Shown here one piece after another: positions 31,235 through 41,955 of a stretch of 64,000 nucleotides of DNA; positions within the stretch are counted from its first letter, which is position 1; every line of letters begins with the position of its first letter. Where the stretch lies: contig BSYQ01000003.1 in assembly GCA_030272585.1 (NCBI GenBank), forward strand, positions 5,022,001 to 5,086,000. The letters are read 5' to 3'. The DNA comes from Bryopsis sp. KO-2023 (lineage: Eukaryota; Chlorophyta; Ulvophyceae; Bryopsidales; Bryopsidaceae). A program made the translations under genes and the position numbers. The notes beneath the pieces are model-generated. The model made no database searches and was not told the origin of the DNA. It saw only the letters and a program-made list of their open reading frames with translations.

Positions 31235-34200
31235 CCTGCGGGTGAAGAAGGATGATGCATCAACTGAGGTTGATCCGCGTTTTGAGGATGCTGTTACGGC
31301 AATACCTGAGAAGGTGATTCGGGATGCGTTCCGGAAAAACGCTGACATGTTTCCAGCGGACTTACCTGGGTTAGCGCCGTTGAGGCCTAAGTACGATATG
31401 AAAATCGACTTAGAACTAGGAAGTAAACCCGCTTGGCGGCCGTTGTATCGATACTCACCTGCAGAGTTGGACGAAATGAAGACCCAAATTGATTTCCTCT
31501 TGGAAAAGGGCTTCATCCGACCTTCGCATTCACCCTATGGTGCACCGATACTATTCGTGCCCAAAAAGGAGGGGACTTTGCGAATGTGCATTGACTACCG
31601 AGTTTTGAACCGTCAAACGGTCAAAACAAGGTATCCTTTGCCTCGCACGGAAGAGTTATTCGATAGGCTAGGAGGGAGCCGATACTTCACAAAGATCGAC
31701 CTCCGAACAGGCTACTGGCAACAGCGCCTGAACCCTGATGATGTGCACAAGAGCGCATTCAGGTCGAGATACGGACACTATGAGTTTCTAGTGGTTCCGT
31801 TCGGCTTAACAGGGGCCCCAGGATACTTCATGTCAATGTTGAATGACATATTGCGTGAGTACCTGGATGATTTCGTCGTCGTCTTTCTAGACGATATTCT
31901 GATATTTTCGCGAACCGCAGAAGGTCATGCAAGGCATGTTAACGCGGTAATGCAGAAACTTCGTGAGCAACAGCTTTATTGCAAGCTGCCGAAGTGTGAA
32001 TTCGCGAAACAAGGAGTTGAGTACCTTGGGCATTGGATATCTGCGGGCGGCGTTAAGCCGATGGATGATAAGGTGGCAAAGTTAAAGAACTGGCCACAAC
32101 CGCAGACAGTCTCGGAAGTGCGTTCATTCTTAGGAATGGCTAGCTATTACCGTAAGTTTATCTTTCGGTTTAGCGAAATAGCAGCACCACTTCACGAGTT
32201 AACTAAATCCAATGTGGTGTTCCGATGGACACCTGAGTGTCAACGTGCGTTTGAAACGCTACGTCGATACCTCACAACTCAACCGGTGCTCCTTTACCCG
32301 GATTTGAAACGTCCGTTTGTTGTGTACACGGACTCGTCTCAATTTGCAGTTGGCGGCGTACTCTGCCAAGAAGGGCCTAGCGGTGTGCTTCAACCTGTGG
32401 CTTACGAGTCGCATAAGATGAACCCCGCAGAACGCAACTACCCTGTACACGAACAGGAGTTGCTGGCCGTGGTCCATTGTCTGCGGACATGGCGACCATA
32501 CTTGGAGGGACGCAAGTTCCAGCTTCAGACGGATAACGCTTCACTTCAGTTCTTGAAGACTCAACCGACGCTCACTAGACGTCAGGCTCGTTGGGTTGAA
32601 CTGTTAAGTGCCTTTGACTTTGACATTGTTCATGTTAAAGGATCAGCAAACGTTGTAGCTGATGCGTTATCGCGGATGCCTCTTCGTGAGGACACGCTGA
32701 AAACCCCTTGCGGTGGCGGCACTACTAACCCAGCTAAGGCTGATGGTTACCGCAATAGTGGAGACTCCGGTCAGGAAACTGGACCTGAACGCCCAGGAAA
32801 AGGTCAGTTAGGGGATTGGGCCTCTGATGCGTCAGATGCGGCCTTAGAGGAACCCCCACTGAAATTTTGGGATCCGTCACCGAAAGACGTTGAAAAACTC
32901 GGTAGACGTGACTTGGGTGACGCAGCTGCGGCTGAGGAGGAGTCGGGAGATCTAGAGGGAAAAACCAATCGACCGTCACTTGAGCTAAACGCTATGGTTG
33001 ACGCGCGCACCGGTCCCACCGACGATCTGTTGGATGCTATAAGAAACGCCCAACGGTTAGATCAATCGGTAGCGGATATTGTCACACGGTTAGAAGCGCG
33101 AGATCCAAATGCGTTAGCTATGTATGAGATGGAAGAGGATGGTTTGCTCAAGAGGAAACTTTCCGGACCTCAAGGCGAGGAATTATGCCTAGTGGTGCCT
33201 AGTGGGAACATCCGTAACCTGGTATTGCGGCTCTGTCACGATTCTCCTGCTAGCGGTCATAAAGGCCAGGAACGAACAAGGGAACTTGTGGGACGATATT
33301 TCTATTGGCGTTTCTGGAAAAAGGACGTCAACCACTATGTTCGCACTTGTCCAACTTGCCAGAGAACAAAGGCAATGACAAGAAGGCCGGCGGGGTTGCT
33401 TCAGCCTTTGCCTGTGCCAACGCGAAAGTGGGAGTCCATAGCGACTGATCTCGTGGTCGAGTTACCCGAGACAGCGCGAGGACATAACGCCATCGCAGTG
33501 TTCTGTGACCGTCTGACGAAGATGGTGCACTTAGTTCCTACCACAACTCGTGTAACCGCGGAAGGCTATGCCCAGTTGTTCTTTCAGAATATCTGGAGGC
33601 TGCATGGACTGCCTAAGTCCATAGTCAGCGACCGCGATACTCGTTTCACGAGTCACTTCTGGCGATCTCTTTGGGAGATGCTAGGGGGTCAGTTGCGGAT
33701 GTCAACTTCATTTCATCCACAAACTGATGGCATAACGGAAAGGGATATCCGAACGGTACAGGAGACGCTAAGGGCGTATGTATCTGAGCGACAAGACGAC
33801 TGGGATATCCGGTTGGCGCAAGTGGAATATGTCTACAACAGTGGCATTCACTCAGCGACCAAATACAGTCCATTTTATTTGAACTACGGACTGCACCCGG
33901 AACATCCAGCAGCTTTGGTTTCTGCGCGACCAGTAGATCCAAAAGCTGAAGGCGTGAACCAATTTACCAAGCGTCTGAGAGACGACTTGAGGACTGCCAA
34001 ACAACAACTTGAGGTTGCTCGAACGCGGATGAAACGCGTGGCGGATCAGCGCCGTCGAGACGAACAGTTTGCAGTTGGTGAAAGGGTTCTGTTGCGGACC
34101 AAGAACTTTGAGTTCAAACATGGTGGACCAAGTTCGAAGTTACGGGCGAAATACGTTGGTCCGTTCCGTATCTCCGCGAGAATAGGAGAAGTCGCCTATC

Positions 34201-34517
34201 GTCTACAACTACCTCAGGGGTGGCTGATACACGATGTGTTCCACGTGTCCCTGTTGCGAAAATTTCTAACAACGGCGGCGTATGGTCAGAGGGAGCTTGA
34301 AGCACCTCCGCCAGAGTTAGTAGAGGGACAGGAGGAGTATGAGGTGGAAAGAATCGTGGACCATCGTGAGAGGCGCCGTGGACGGCAAACAGTCACCGAA
34401 TATTTGGTGAAGTGGCGAGGTTACGGGATGGAGGAGGCACTGTGGTTACCGTTCAACGAACTGCAGAACGCCCTTCAAGCCGTTGCTGATTACCGGACTG
34501 CTGCTCGATTGCCTTGA
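31235..34517 (+). pseudogene. pol: Pol of element D, 3' part (RT-RNase H-integrase-chromodomain)
   Basis: The frame continues from the hAT duplication to a TGA at 34515-34517. It holds the reverse transcriptase (VVVFLDDILIF), RNase H (YTDSSQFAVGG, EQELLAVV, TDNASLQFL), an HHCC integrase zinc domain (CHDSPASGH ... CPTCQRTK), and the integrase core with [18 protein letters not shown] and FHPQTDGITERD. A C-terminal chromodomain follows (YEVERIVDHRER ... YLVKWRGYGMEEALWLP). No internal stop is seen. This is the region that element A has lost. Confidence 0.92.
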
Positions 34518-35625
34518 GCTACACGGTATAGTTCAAGTGTTGAACGAATCGACAGTGGTACGAGGAACAACACAGGAGCCTATCGTTGGAGCCCCACGAG
34601 GCTGCCGCAGTCGATGTGGATATTGGCTGACTCCAGACAATCGGTCGAAGAACCTCCTCGATTGGTGGTATGGGACATCATTCGGTGGAAATACGCCTAG
34701 CATAGCTGGAAAGGGTTGAGTTGATACCAACTTTTCCGGTTGGCGAAATAGGTTGTCTGCGATATCACATAGCTGCTGTGGACAAGCAAGGAGATGGAGA
34801 CACCCCTGTCCTCTGACAGTTGTTGGTGCGCGCAAGGAGAAAGGATGGCGCAATTGCGCTGGTAGCCGTGCAAGCCGTCAGAGACAGTTATGTGGGTGAT
34901 TGGAGTTCGTGGGTCGGGGTTACTTGATACGGGATAAAGCGGCACAGCCCGCAAAGGGGGCGGGCCGGTCCACCAACGTCCCGTATCGTGTATCATTTGG
35001 TTTCGGAGCCGAACTTGCGATCCGAAGGTCACGAGTTCGAGTCCTAGCGAGGCCATGGAAGTTGAGAGTGAGTTGGCGCCTCTGACCCGAGAGTGGTAGT
35101 AACGAGAGGTGAAAGAGCATGAGGATCACTGCGAAGGAGGGGAGGGGGCTGAGATCATCACAGTGATCGCCGCCGCAGAGCAAGGCAAAAGACCATAAGC
35201 TCAAGAGACTAGACGGATCAAAGGGATAAGAACAAAGGATCAGAGGATCACAAGAAAGATCCTGGAGAACCCCCAAATAGACCCGCGAGAGAACGGTAAC
35301 CCGGTAATCGCAGAGAGGGTCAAGGAGAATGGAGTAACGGGCACGAGGAGAAGGTGGTCGAGGGCGACCACTGGCCCGGGGGGGGACGAGATGATACGGG
35401 ATAAAGCGGCACAGCCCGCAAAGGGGGCGGGCCGGTCCACCAACGTCCCGTATCGTGTATCATTACTGGTGTGGTTCTGGGGGGGATTTTTATAGGTTGG
35501 GTTTCGTGATTTTAAAGGGTTTCACGGGAAGTTTTCTATCCATGTTATAGATGGTTTTTCATTGTTAGACCCTCGGGTTATTCTCTTTTTGAAGTCCGGG
35601 GCGAACTGACAAGAGAGGCGGCGTT
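34518..35625 (+). other. 3' noncoding region of element D, with TRIM insertion
   Basis: The stretch matches element A 5037-5535 apart from the TRIM at 34925-35462. The purine tract AAGAGAGGCGGCG (35611-35623) precedes the 3' LTR. No gene is seen. Confidence 0.7.
34925..35462 (+). mobile_element. TRIM-type mini LTR retroelement
   Basis: It is 538 bp with two identical 71-bp LTRs (34925-34995 and 35392-35462) that begin TGATACGGG and end GTGTATCA. The TSD is TTACT (34920-34924 and 35463-35467). The PBS TGGTTTCGGAGC is at 34998-35009 and a G-rich polypurine tract (GGCCCGGGGGGGGACGAGA) precedes the second LTR. The 396-bp interior has no ORF of note and must rely on another element. The terminal TGATAC/GTATCA and the PBS flank resemble element B. 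Confidence 0.92.
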
Positions 35626-35883
35626 TGTTACAGCCGTCGGGTCTTTGGTGAGACTGGCGGTACAGTAGTACCACAGGTCAGCTCACGAGGAAGTGAGTGG
35701 TAACACGTGTGTGTGAAGGGTCCACTCTGGTACGACTGAAGGGACCTTGATAGGTGTTGACAGGTGTTGATAGGTTGTATCAGGGGACTACTTAAAGGGG
35801 CTTTCGCGCCCACTATTGTAATTCATTTTTCACGCGAACAAAAGTTCCAGTGCGTATCACCAGTGGTCTCCACCACTGTTTCA
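35626..35883 (+). repeat. 3' LTR of element D
   Basis: It looks identical to 21384-21641 and is followed by the TSD TCGTT. Confidence 0.93.
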
Positions 35884-35888
35884 TCGTT

Positions 35889-36960
35889 CCTATAACTCCG
35901 TTATCCACTGAAACGGCCACAATCAAACAAGAATGAAGTGATCGGATTGATCTGAAAGTTTTCATGCACAGTCTCAAGATAATTATACACTCACATGCAA
36001 ACTTTCAGGTCTATCTACTTTCATCCAGTCATGGATCTGCATGATCTACGGGATCAGCCCGTTTTGAATCGAAACCATAATTATCATACCTCATAGTGTA
36101 CTCAAAATTTCCACCTTGAATTTTTAGAATGTCTGAAAAACTCAAAAAAGTTGGTGCTGTAGAATTTTGAGGCTAAAATATTCAGCACATCATGAGTTAT
36201 GATAGATTTCAGTTTTGGTGGACTTTCTTAATAGAGTTTTCTTAGGCAAAATCAGAATCAAGCATAACTCTTTCCCTAATGGATATTTTCATCTCAAATT
36301 TTAAGCACAGGTTGTTATGCTTATAAATTTGACATCTGCAACAATTGGGGTCATGAAATGCATCAGATGATGAGTAATGGTTGATTCTGATTTGGGCTAG
36401 GAAAAAAACCCACCAACAGTTAAATCTATCATAACTCATAATGTCCTGAATATTTTAGTCTTAAATTTTGCAGATCTCTGATGAACATATATATATTTAT
36501 GGTGTTAAAGTTTGAGGCTAAAATAGTCAGTACATCATGAGTTATGACAGATTTCAGCTTTGGATGCCATTTAAATAGAGTTTTTTTAGCCATAATCAGA
36601 ATTGGTCATAACTCATGATCAGATGCATGTAATGACCCTAATTTTCGTTCAGATATCAGGTTTATTCACATATAAACCTTTCTTCAAAGTTTGAGAATAA
36701 AATATGAATTAGGGAATGAATTGTGCTTGATTCTGAGTTGGGCAAGGAACCCACCCTTAAAGGCCCCACCAATATTGAAATACATCATAACTCCAAGTGC
36801 ACTCAGTATCTCTCCCTTGTATTTTACAGATGTCTTATAGTTACACAAGCCTTGATAGTGTTCAAGTTTGAGGTTCAAATATGTGGTATATTATCAGTTG
36901 TGATGGATGTTGCTCTGCTCAGAATTCTTGATATCCCTTCCTTTGTGAAGGAACATGAAA
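35889..36960. repeat. Degenerate AT-rich repeats with TCATAACTC words
   Basis: The stretch contains repeated, diverged copies of a module with CATCATGAGTTATGA, TAGAGTTTTxTTAGxCA and AATCAGAAT-like words (for example 36185-36260 and 36530-36620), in both orientations. No gene is seen. It is probably an old tandem or transposon-derived array. Confidence 0.6.
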
Positions 36961-38781
36961 CAAACTTTGTGGGAATAAAATCACCAACTGGTGGTTCGAG
37001 TTTCTGTGGTCCTGATGCTCTTTGTTGCATTGAAAACGACGGCCTGGCCGAAAAGAACGACCCCAAAATATATCTCGACGCCCAAGGGGAACTCTTTTTG
37101 ACCAGGCCACCGGTTTCGACGCGACAAGAGGTTTCTGGGCGCGAGGAAAACATCCTCACTGGTCTTATTTGTATGTGGGTGTTTTGAGCTCTTCAGCGAG
37201 TGGTTGCGGGGCGAAATCACAGGTCCAAGACGTCAGTTTCATCCAGTAATAGATGTATGCCGCGGACGTCTGATAACTGTCGACCTCGACCTGCGCTGTG
37301 GATCGCCACCACTACCTCACCCGCGACAAGGTGTTTGTGGGGCGTCCTTATCTTGGGAAACCAGCGCCAAAGGTTCCACACCCCCCACGTCGGGTTTCGA
37401 CGGGCGTTTTCTCCTTCGCATGGTTTTTCCAGTACTTTTTTTGGTTCCTCTGCCACTGAATCAACTCTATACGGACGGTCCCCACAACCCAGACTCCGTG
37501 GAAAATCCGCAATCAATTATCGTCGCCCCCCGAGGCGCGCGCAGCGCATTGGGTATTGGCGAGCTTCGCTCCGTACCTGCACCGTGATTCGTTTGCGTGC
37601 AGGTGTCAGAATAGATGGCAGAATTGGATTCATAGGATGGGCTTTTCCTTGATCTATGTTTGGATGTTTCTGGTAGGCTTTGTCAGTTTCTATGGGACAA
37701 TCATATAGCAGCCATGATGGGATGTGTGTACTGCCGAGACCTGTATGTGTGTACGATGGGTTTGAGCCAGTCGGGTATGCAGTTAGAGTCGGTTGGATTG
37801 TACTGATCAGCATGGTTAGAGTTAGTTGTTCAGTTGCAGGAGTTTGACAGTACGATCCTGTGGAGTATAAAGGGACAATGTTTTCTGTGTAATCATCTCA
37901 GTGTGCTATATCCCAAACTCCTTTGTACGATTTACTCCGCCCACAGTTAAGACATCTTCGCAAAGCAGGGAGCTGTACGACATGTGAAGTGCAGCTAGAT
38001 GGTCGACGGATAGCCCCCATTATCGCTGCACTTGTGCAGCGGATGACCCCCTTTTTGAACCGGTCAGATGACTCGATATAGTGCCGTCCTTTCGTAAAAT
38101 GAAAAGATGTGACGCTCCAAAAGCGCATTCGTCGCAAGTACTAAATAGTATCACGACGAACTACCCTAGATTACGACTAAGGTAACTCAGTCGGACTGTG
38201 CCGACTTAGACGGTCGCATCAAAAACTCGGTATCTAAACTGCGACGCACTAAAATTATCGTCACCCAAGAAGTCGGCTAAGACTAGTCGCACTAACGAAC
38301 ATTGCAATCCGAGAGTCACAGTCTCGAACCCCTCTAACAACGAAAGGCCTAAGACCAGACACCTAAAAGTAAGACGAGTCGAAGTCAAAGGAGATACCCG
38401 TTAAGAGGGACTTGCTCCTGCGACTAAGACAGAAAGTGGAGTTCCCCAGAGGGTGGTCGCTAAGAGACCATGGCCTAGGGAGACTCTGAAAACAGATCTG
38501 GAGAAGGGAGAAACACACAACAGACAAGGAGACACTCAGAGGAGAGGGCAGCTCCTCTGAGTGGGAAAAACTCCTAAGGGAAGGACAGCACCTTCCCTCT
38601 ACTCTTACTTTTCCTTCTTCTGACATCTAGGATTAAAGGCTGTTCAGAAATAGCCTATTTTACTCTCAGCCACCCAACTGACTCTTCCTAACTATAAACA
38701 CTTCAGAAACATCAACCTCTTTATCCAGAAATCAGAAGGATAGAGGAAATCTTCAGAGATTTCCTCTGAGTTCTTATTCAC
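36961..38781. other. Unassigned intergenic DNA
   Basis: No ORF resembles a known protein. A TATA-like GTATAAAG at 37864-37871 in a T/G-rich stretch that could be a solo LTR, and an ACG/GTCG-rich tract (38130-38470) reminiscent of Gypsy leaders, may be eroded element pieces. I cannot define their ends. Confidence 0.35.
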
Positions 38782-38813
38782 ACACACACACTCACACACT
38801 CACACACATATAT
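38782..38813. repeat. CA-rich microsatellite
   Basis: CACACACACACTCACACACTC-type repeat ending in CATATATA. Confidence 0.9.
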
Positions 38814-38898
38814 ACTTTGCAAGAAAATGTTTACAGAAAAGAGAAGGGATGGTGTATCCCACAGAAAAACAGTAATACATATCCTTGGGTATGTTTAT

Positions 38899-40287
38899 CA
38901 GAGTTGTGCGCCAGGCCGATTTTCCTTAACGACAATGGAACGACAACGGCAACGGCAACGGCAATTAACGGCGCCGTTGTTGCCGTGAAAACCGTTGGCG
39001 TACCGTTGTTGCACAACGGTTTAACGGCCGTTAACGGCGACGTAACGGCCCGTTGCAACGGCCACCGTTAACGGTGCTTTTTGCGTATTGACAGCTCTTA
39101 CTACAAGTATTACTAATACATAATCCACCCCGTCCCGTTCGTTCCCTGCTCGTTTCGCGAGTGAGGAAGGAAGTGAACCCGTTTCAAAACATAACCAACC
39201 GGATCCATATGCTTTCCTGAGCACCACGCACTTTGTCGCGTGCAAAACGAGTGAGAAACGAGAGAGATATCCTAGTTTCTGTATTTTTCACAGAAACTGG
39301 GATATCTCTCTCGTTTCTTGCTCGTTTCGCACGCGACAAAGTGCGTCGTGCTCGAAAAAAGTTTTTCTCTTAGCTGAGCTACTTTTTCAAGGTCGAAAAC
39401 GACTTTTAAACCAAAACGACGAGTGGTGTGGGTCAAGATCTATATCAGATCTATTTTTAAGTTAACAAGAACTTCCGCTTTCAGTCCCGTTAAAGTTCCG
39501 AAAAAAGCGGAACTTCCACGGGTCGTTTCACGAAAAAGAGGGCGAGACACAGCAAGTTCCGCCTTTTCCAAATGCTATTTTCAGAATTAAAACTAAAACT
39601 AAAAACTGAAGGAGGTAATGGGAAAAGGCGGAACTTGCTCTATCTCGCCCTCTTCTTCGTGAAACGACCCGTGGAAGTTCCACTTTTTGCGGAACTTTAG
39701 CGGCGGTGAAAGCGGCACAACGACGGAACTTCTTATCACCTTAAAAAAAGATCTGATGTAGATCTTGACCCACAAGACGCGTCATTTTGGTTCAAGAGAC
39801 GTTTTCGACCTTAAAAAAGCAACTCAAATAAAAGAAAAACTATTTCCGAGCACGTCGCACTTTGTCGCGTGCGAAACGAGCAAGAAACGAGGGAGATATC
39901 CCAGTTTCTGTATTATTCACAGAAACTGGGATATCTCCCTCGTTTCTCACTCGTTTTGCACGCGACAAAGTGCGTCGTGCTCGGAAAGTCTTCTTCTTGC
40001 GTTTGGTTTCATCCCCAAACGGTTTTATTCCTTTCCTTACCCGCGAAACGAGCGAGACAGGAACGGGACGGCCTGGATTATTCATCACAGTACTCTTAAT
40101 TTAGTAACAATGACCGTAGTAATCCTCAGCAACGGCGTCCACCGTTGCAACGGCTCTGCGACCGTTAACGGCGTTTTAACGGCCATTAACGGTCACACGG
40201 AACCGCTGACGGTAACGGTACGGCAACGGCCCGTTACCGTTAACGGCGCCGTTATTCACGGCGCCGTTGCAACGGCGCACAACTCTG
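38899..40287. mobile_element. Hairpin (foldback) hAT element
   Basis: This 1389-bp element has the 8-bp TSD ATGTTTAT (38891-38898 and 40288-40295) and inverted ends beginning CAGAGTTGTGCGCC. The arms are inverted copies of each other over almost their whole length, with the centre near 39590. Within each arm lies another palindrome of about 137 bp (39225-39362 and 39848-39985), with AGAAACTGGGATATCTC stems. Arrays of CCGTTAACGG words lie at both ends. It encodes no protein and must use a transposase in trans. Confidence 0.88.
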
Positions 40288-40295
40288 ATGTTTAT

Positions 40296-40671
40296 TAATT
40301 GATCTAAGTTATACCTCGTCCGAATTAGATTTCCCGTGCGGATCCGATAGCTAATCTTTTCCACGTCCGATTCAGAGCTTCAGTAAACTTTTAATAAACT
40401 TCCGAGGGGGTATATTGCCAAGGTTTCAGAAACTTAGTTATCCGTAGAAAACTTCGCTCTATTTTTATACTCGCAGCCAGTTCTAGTGCCAACACACATG
40501 TGTTGGCTGCGAGTTCGACGTCACAGCGAGGGTCGCTTAGCGACTCGACTGAAAGCTGTATAGATCGTCTTAAAGATCGAGTTTCGTAGAGGGTCGTATT
40601 CGATGCGCTGTATGCCATCGTGTTTTCGCTGGCTCCTTGTTTTCCCAGCCGCACGTTTCGTAGAAGTCATA
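40296..40671. other. Spacer before element E
   Basis: About 375 bases with no gene or repeat that I can identify. Confidence 0.4.
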
Positions 40672-41144
40672 TGTAGCGAATCAGGGTTTCTGACAGCCCT
40701 GCAGTACGTCAGCAGGCTTGCTGACAGTCCTGCAGTACTTTAAGTAGGAGGCTGGCTGCCCTGAGGCAGCGTACAGTCAGTCAGGGTGTGCTGGCAGTGA
40801 AGTAGTACGTGGACTACTGAGCTGGCAGCTAGAATGTTCTAGAAGGTCGCTCAGCACCACAGGAATGGCCGTGGGGCTGAGCTGGGCTCTGATTGAAAGG
40901 ACTGCAAGGTCTGATGCCTTGCAGCAGTGATGCAGACTGATGTTACAGCCTATGATCAGTTAGGATCAAGGCTGCTAGGGTATTCTATAAGTTCTTGGGG
41001 TTTGAACGTTCTTGTAACCTTACTTTGGGATTGAACTCCCTTTGTCTCGCTTCCAAGTCGTCTATTCTTTCCCTCCAAGCCGTTTCAGGCTTGCAGTTCA
41101 CAGCCGGCAGCCCACAATAGCGGTCTGCAGGCGGATTCACTACA
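40672..41144 (+). repeat. 5' LTR of element E
   Basis: It begins TGTAGCGAATC and ends ATTCACTACA; partner 48591-49063. The PBS TGGTTTCGGAGC is at 41146-41157, followed by about 200 bases of leader. Confidence 0.95.
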
Positions 41145-41358
41145 TTGGTTTCGGAGCAGGGGCGCAGCAAGACTGTGCAGGGTCGCTGGAGGACCTTGGA
41201 AGGCCCCACAGCCTTGGGAGAGATAGAACTGGAGAGTGCTGTGAGCAGCACACAGAAGCAGCGCACAGGCGCAGCACACAGACGCAGTTTTTGCGCTGTT
41301 CAGGGAAGCAGACTTGAAAAGTCACAGGCGCAGCTGTTGTTTCGTCGAGTTTGGTTGT

Positions 41359-41955
41359 ATGAGTTTCGGCAGACCTTCTGGTGGTAGTGACAGAGTTATT
41401 GAAGTGGTTTCTGACTCTGAGACGAGTATTCATTCAGAGGACTCAGCAGAGAACCACCCAGAAGGGGTGCTGCCACATACACTGCGTTTTCCTGATACAG
41501 TGGTTCGTTTACCTTCTCCTCTTCGTTTTGCTCAGCCTGTACATATACTTGGACCTGTCAGACACCCTTTGGCAGTGTTGGAACCAGGCGCTCTGAGAGC
41601 ACCCCCTCACGGTCACCGCAGAGCAGAACAGGGTCCAGGGTATTTCAGATACACAGAGTGTACTGATCCCAACTGCAATATATACAGGAATCGCTTAAGA
41701 GGTCAGCAGGAAAGAGAACGCAGAGAGCAGCGCAGAGATGGCTGGACAGGACGAGCAACCGCAGATAGGAATGCCGGCCCCAGATCCCTTCGACGTGCAG
41801 GGATTGAGGCAGATGATTTTGGACATGCAGGAAGAGGTCCAGCACCTGAGACACGTAGCAGCCAACGTGAACGTGCAGATGGACGACGCAGCTCGCAACG
41901 CAGTGCACAACAGGATGGCACAGCAGCAACCTCCCGCAGCTCTGGGCAGAGCTAG
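41359..41955 (+). CDS. Pre-gag ORF of element E
   Basis: This 198-residue ORF starts MSFGRPSGG. It overlaps the gag start by 218 bases, with gag in its +1 frame, the same relation as in element C. Blocks shared with the C protein before the overlap include PVHILGPVRHPLAV, LRAPPHGHR and CTDPNC-IYR, followed by an Arg/Glu/Gln-rich stretch. The two conserved cysteines could bind a metal. Gag would be reached by leaky scanning, reinitiation or +1 frameshifting. I know of no family for it. Confidence 0.72.
   Translation: MSFGRPSGGSDRVIEVVSDSETSIHSEDSAENHPEGVLPHTLRFPDTVVRLPSPLRFAQPVHILGPVRHPLAVLEPGALRAPPHGHRRAEQGPGYFRYTECTDPNCNIYRNRLRGQQERERREQRRDGWTGRATADRNAGPRSLRRAGIEADDFGHAGRGPAPETRSSQRERADGRRSSQRSAQQDGTAATSRSSGQS

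Larger units (their letters stand above)
21384..35883 (+). mobile_element. Gypsy element D, with nested hAT and TRIM
   Basis: It has 258-bp LTRs (21384-21641 and 35626-35883) that look identical, and the TSD TCGTT (21379-21383 and 35884-35888). Without its two guests it is about 7.8 kb. Its gag and pol match element A but pol is full length. The hAT transposon splits pol between protease and reverse transcriptase, and the TRIM lies in the 3' noncoding region. Apart from the hAT, gag and pol frames are open, so D was probably functional until that insertion. Confidence 0.93.

Noticed and set aside
34996-35060. tRNA gene in the TRIM (GAGTTCGAGTCCT)
   Set aside because: It follows directly on the PBS and the T-stem does not pair. 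It is TRIM leader, perhaps with tRNA-like ancestry.
37608-37930. Solo LTR with a TATA-like GTATAAAG
   Set aside because: No matching inverted TG/CA ends or target duplication could be found. Left as unassigned.
39840-40104. Several ORFs within the hairpin element
   Set aside because: They are mirror images of each other generated by the palindrome.
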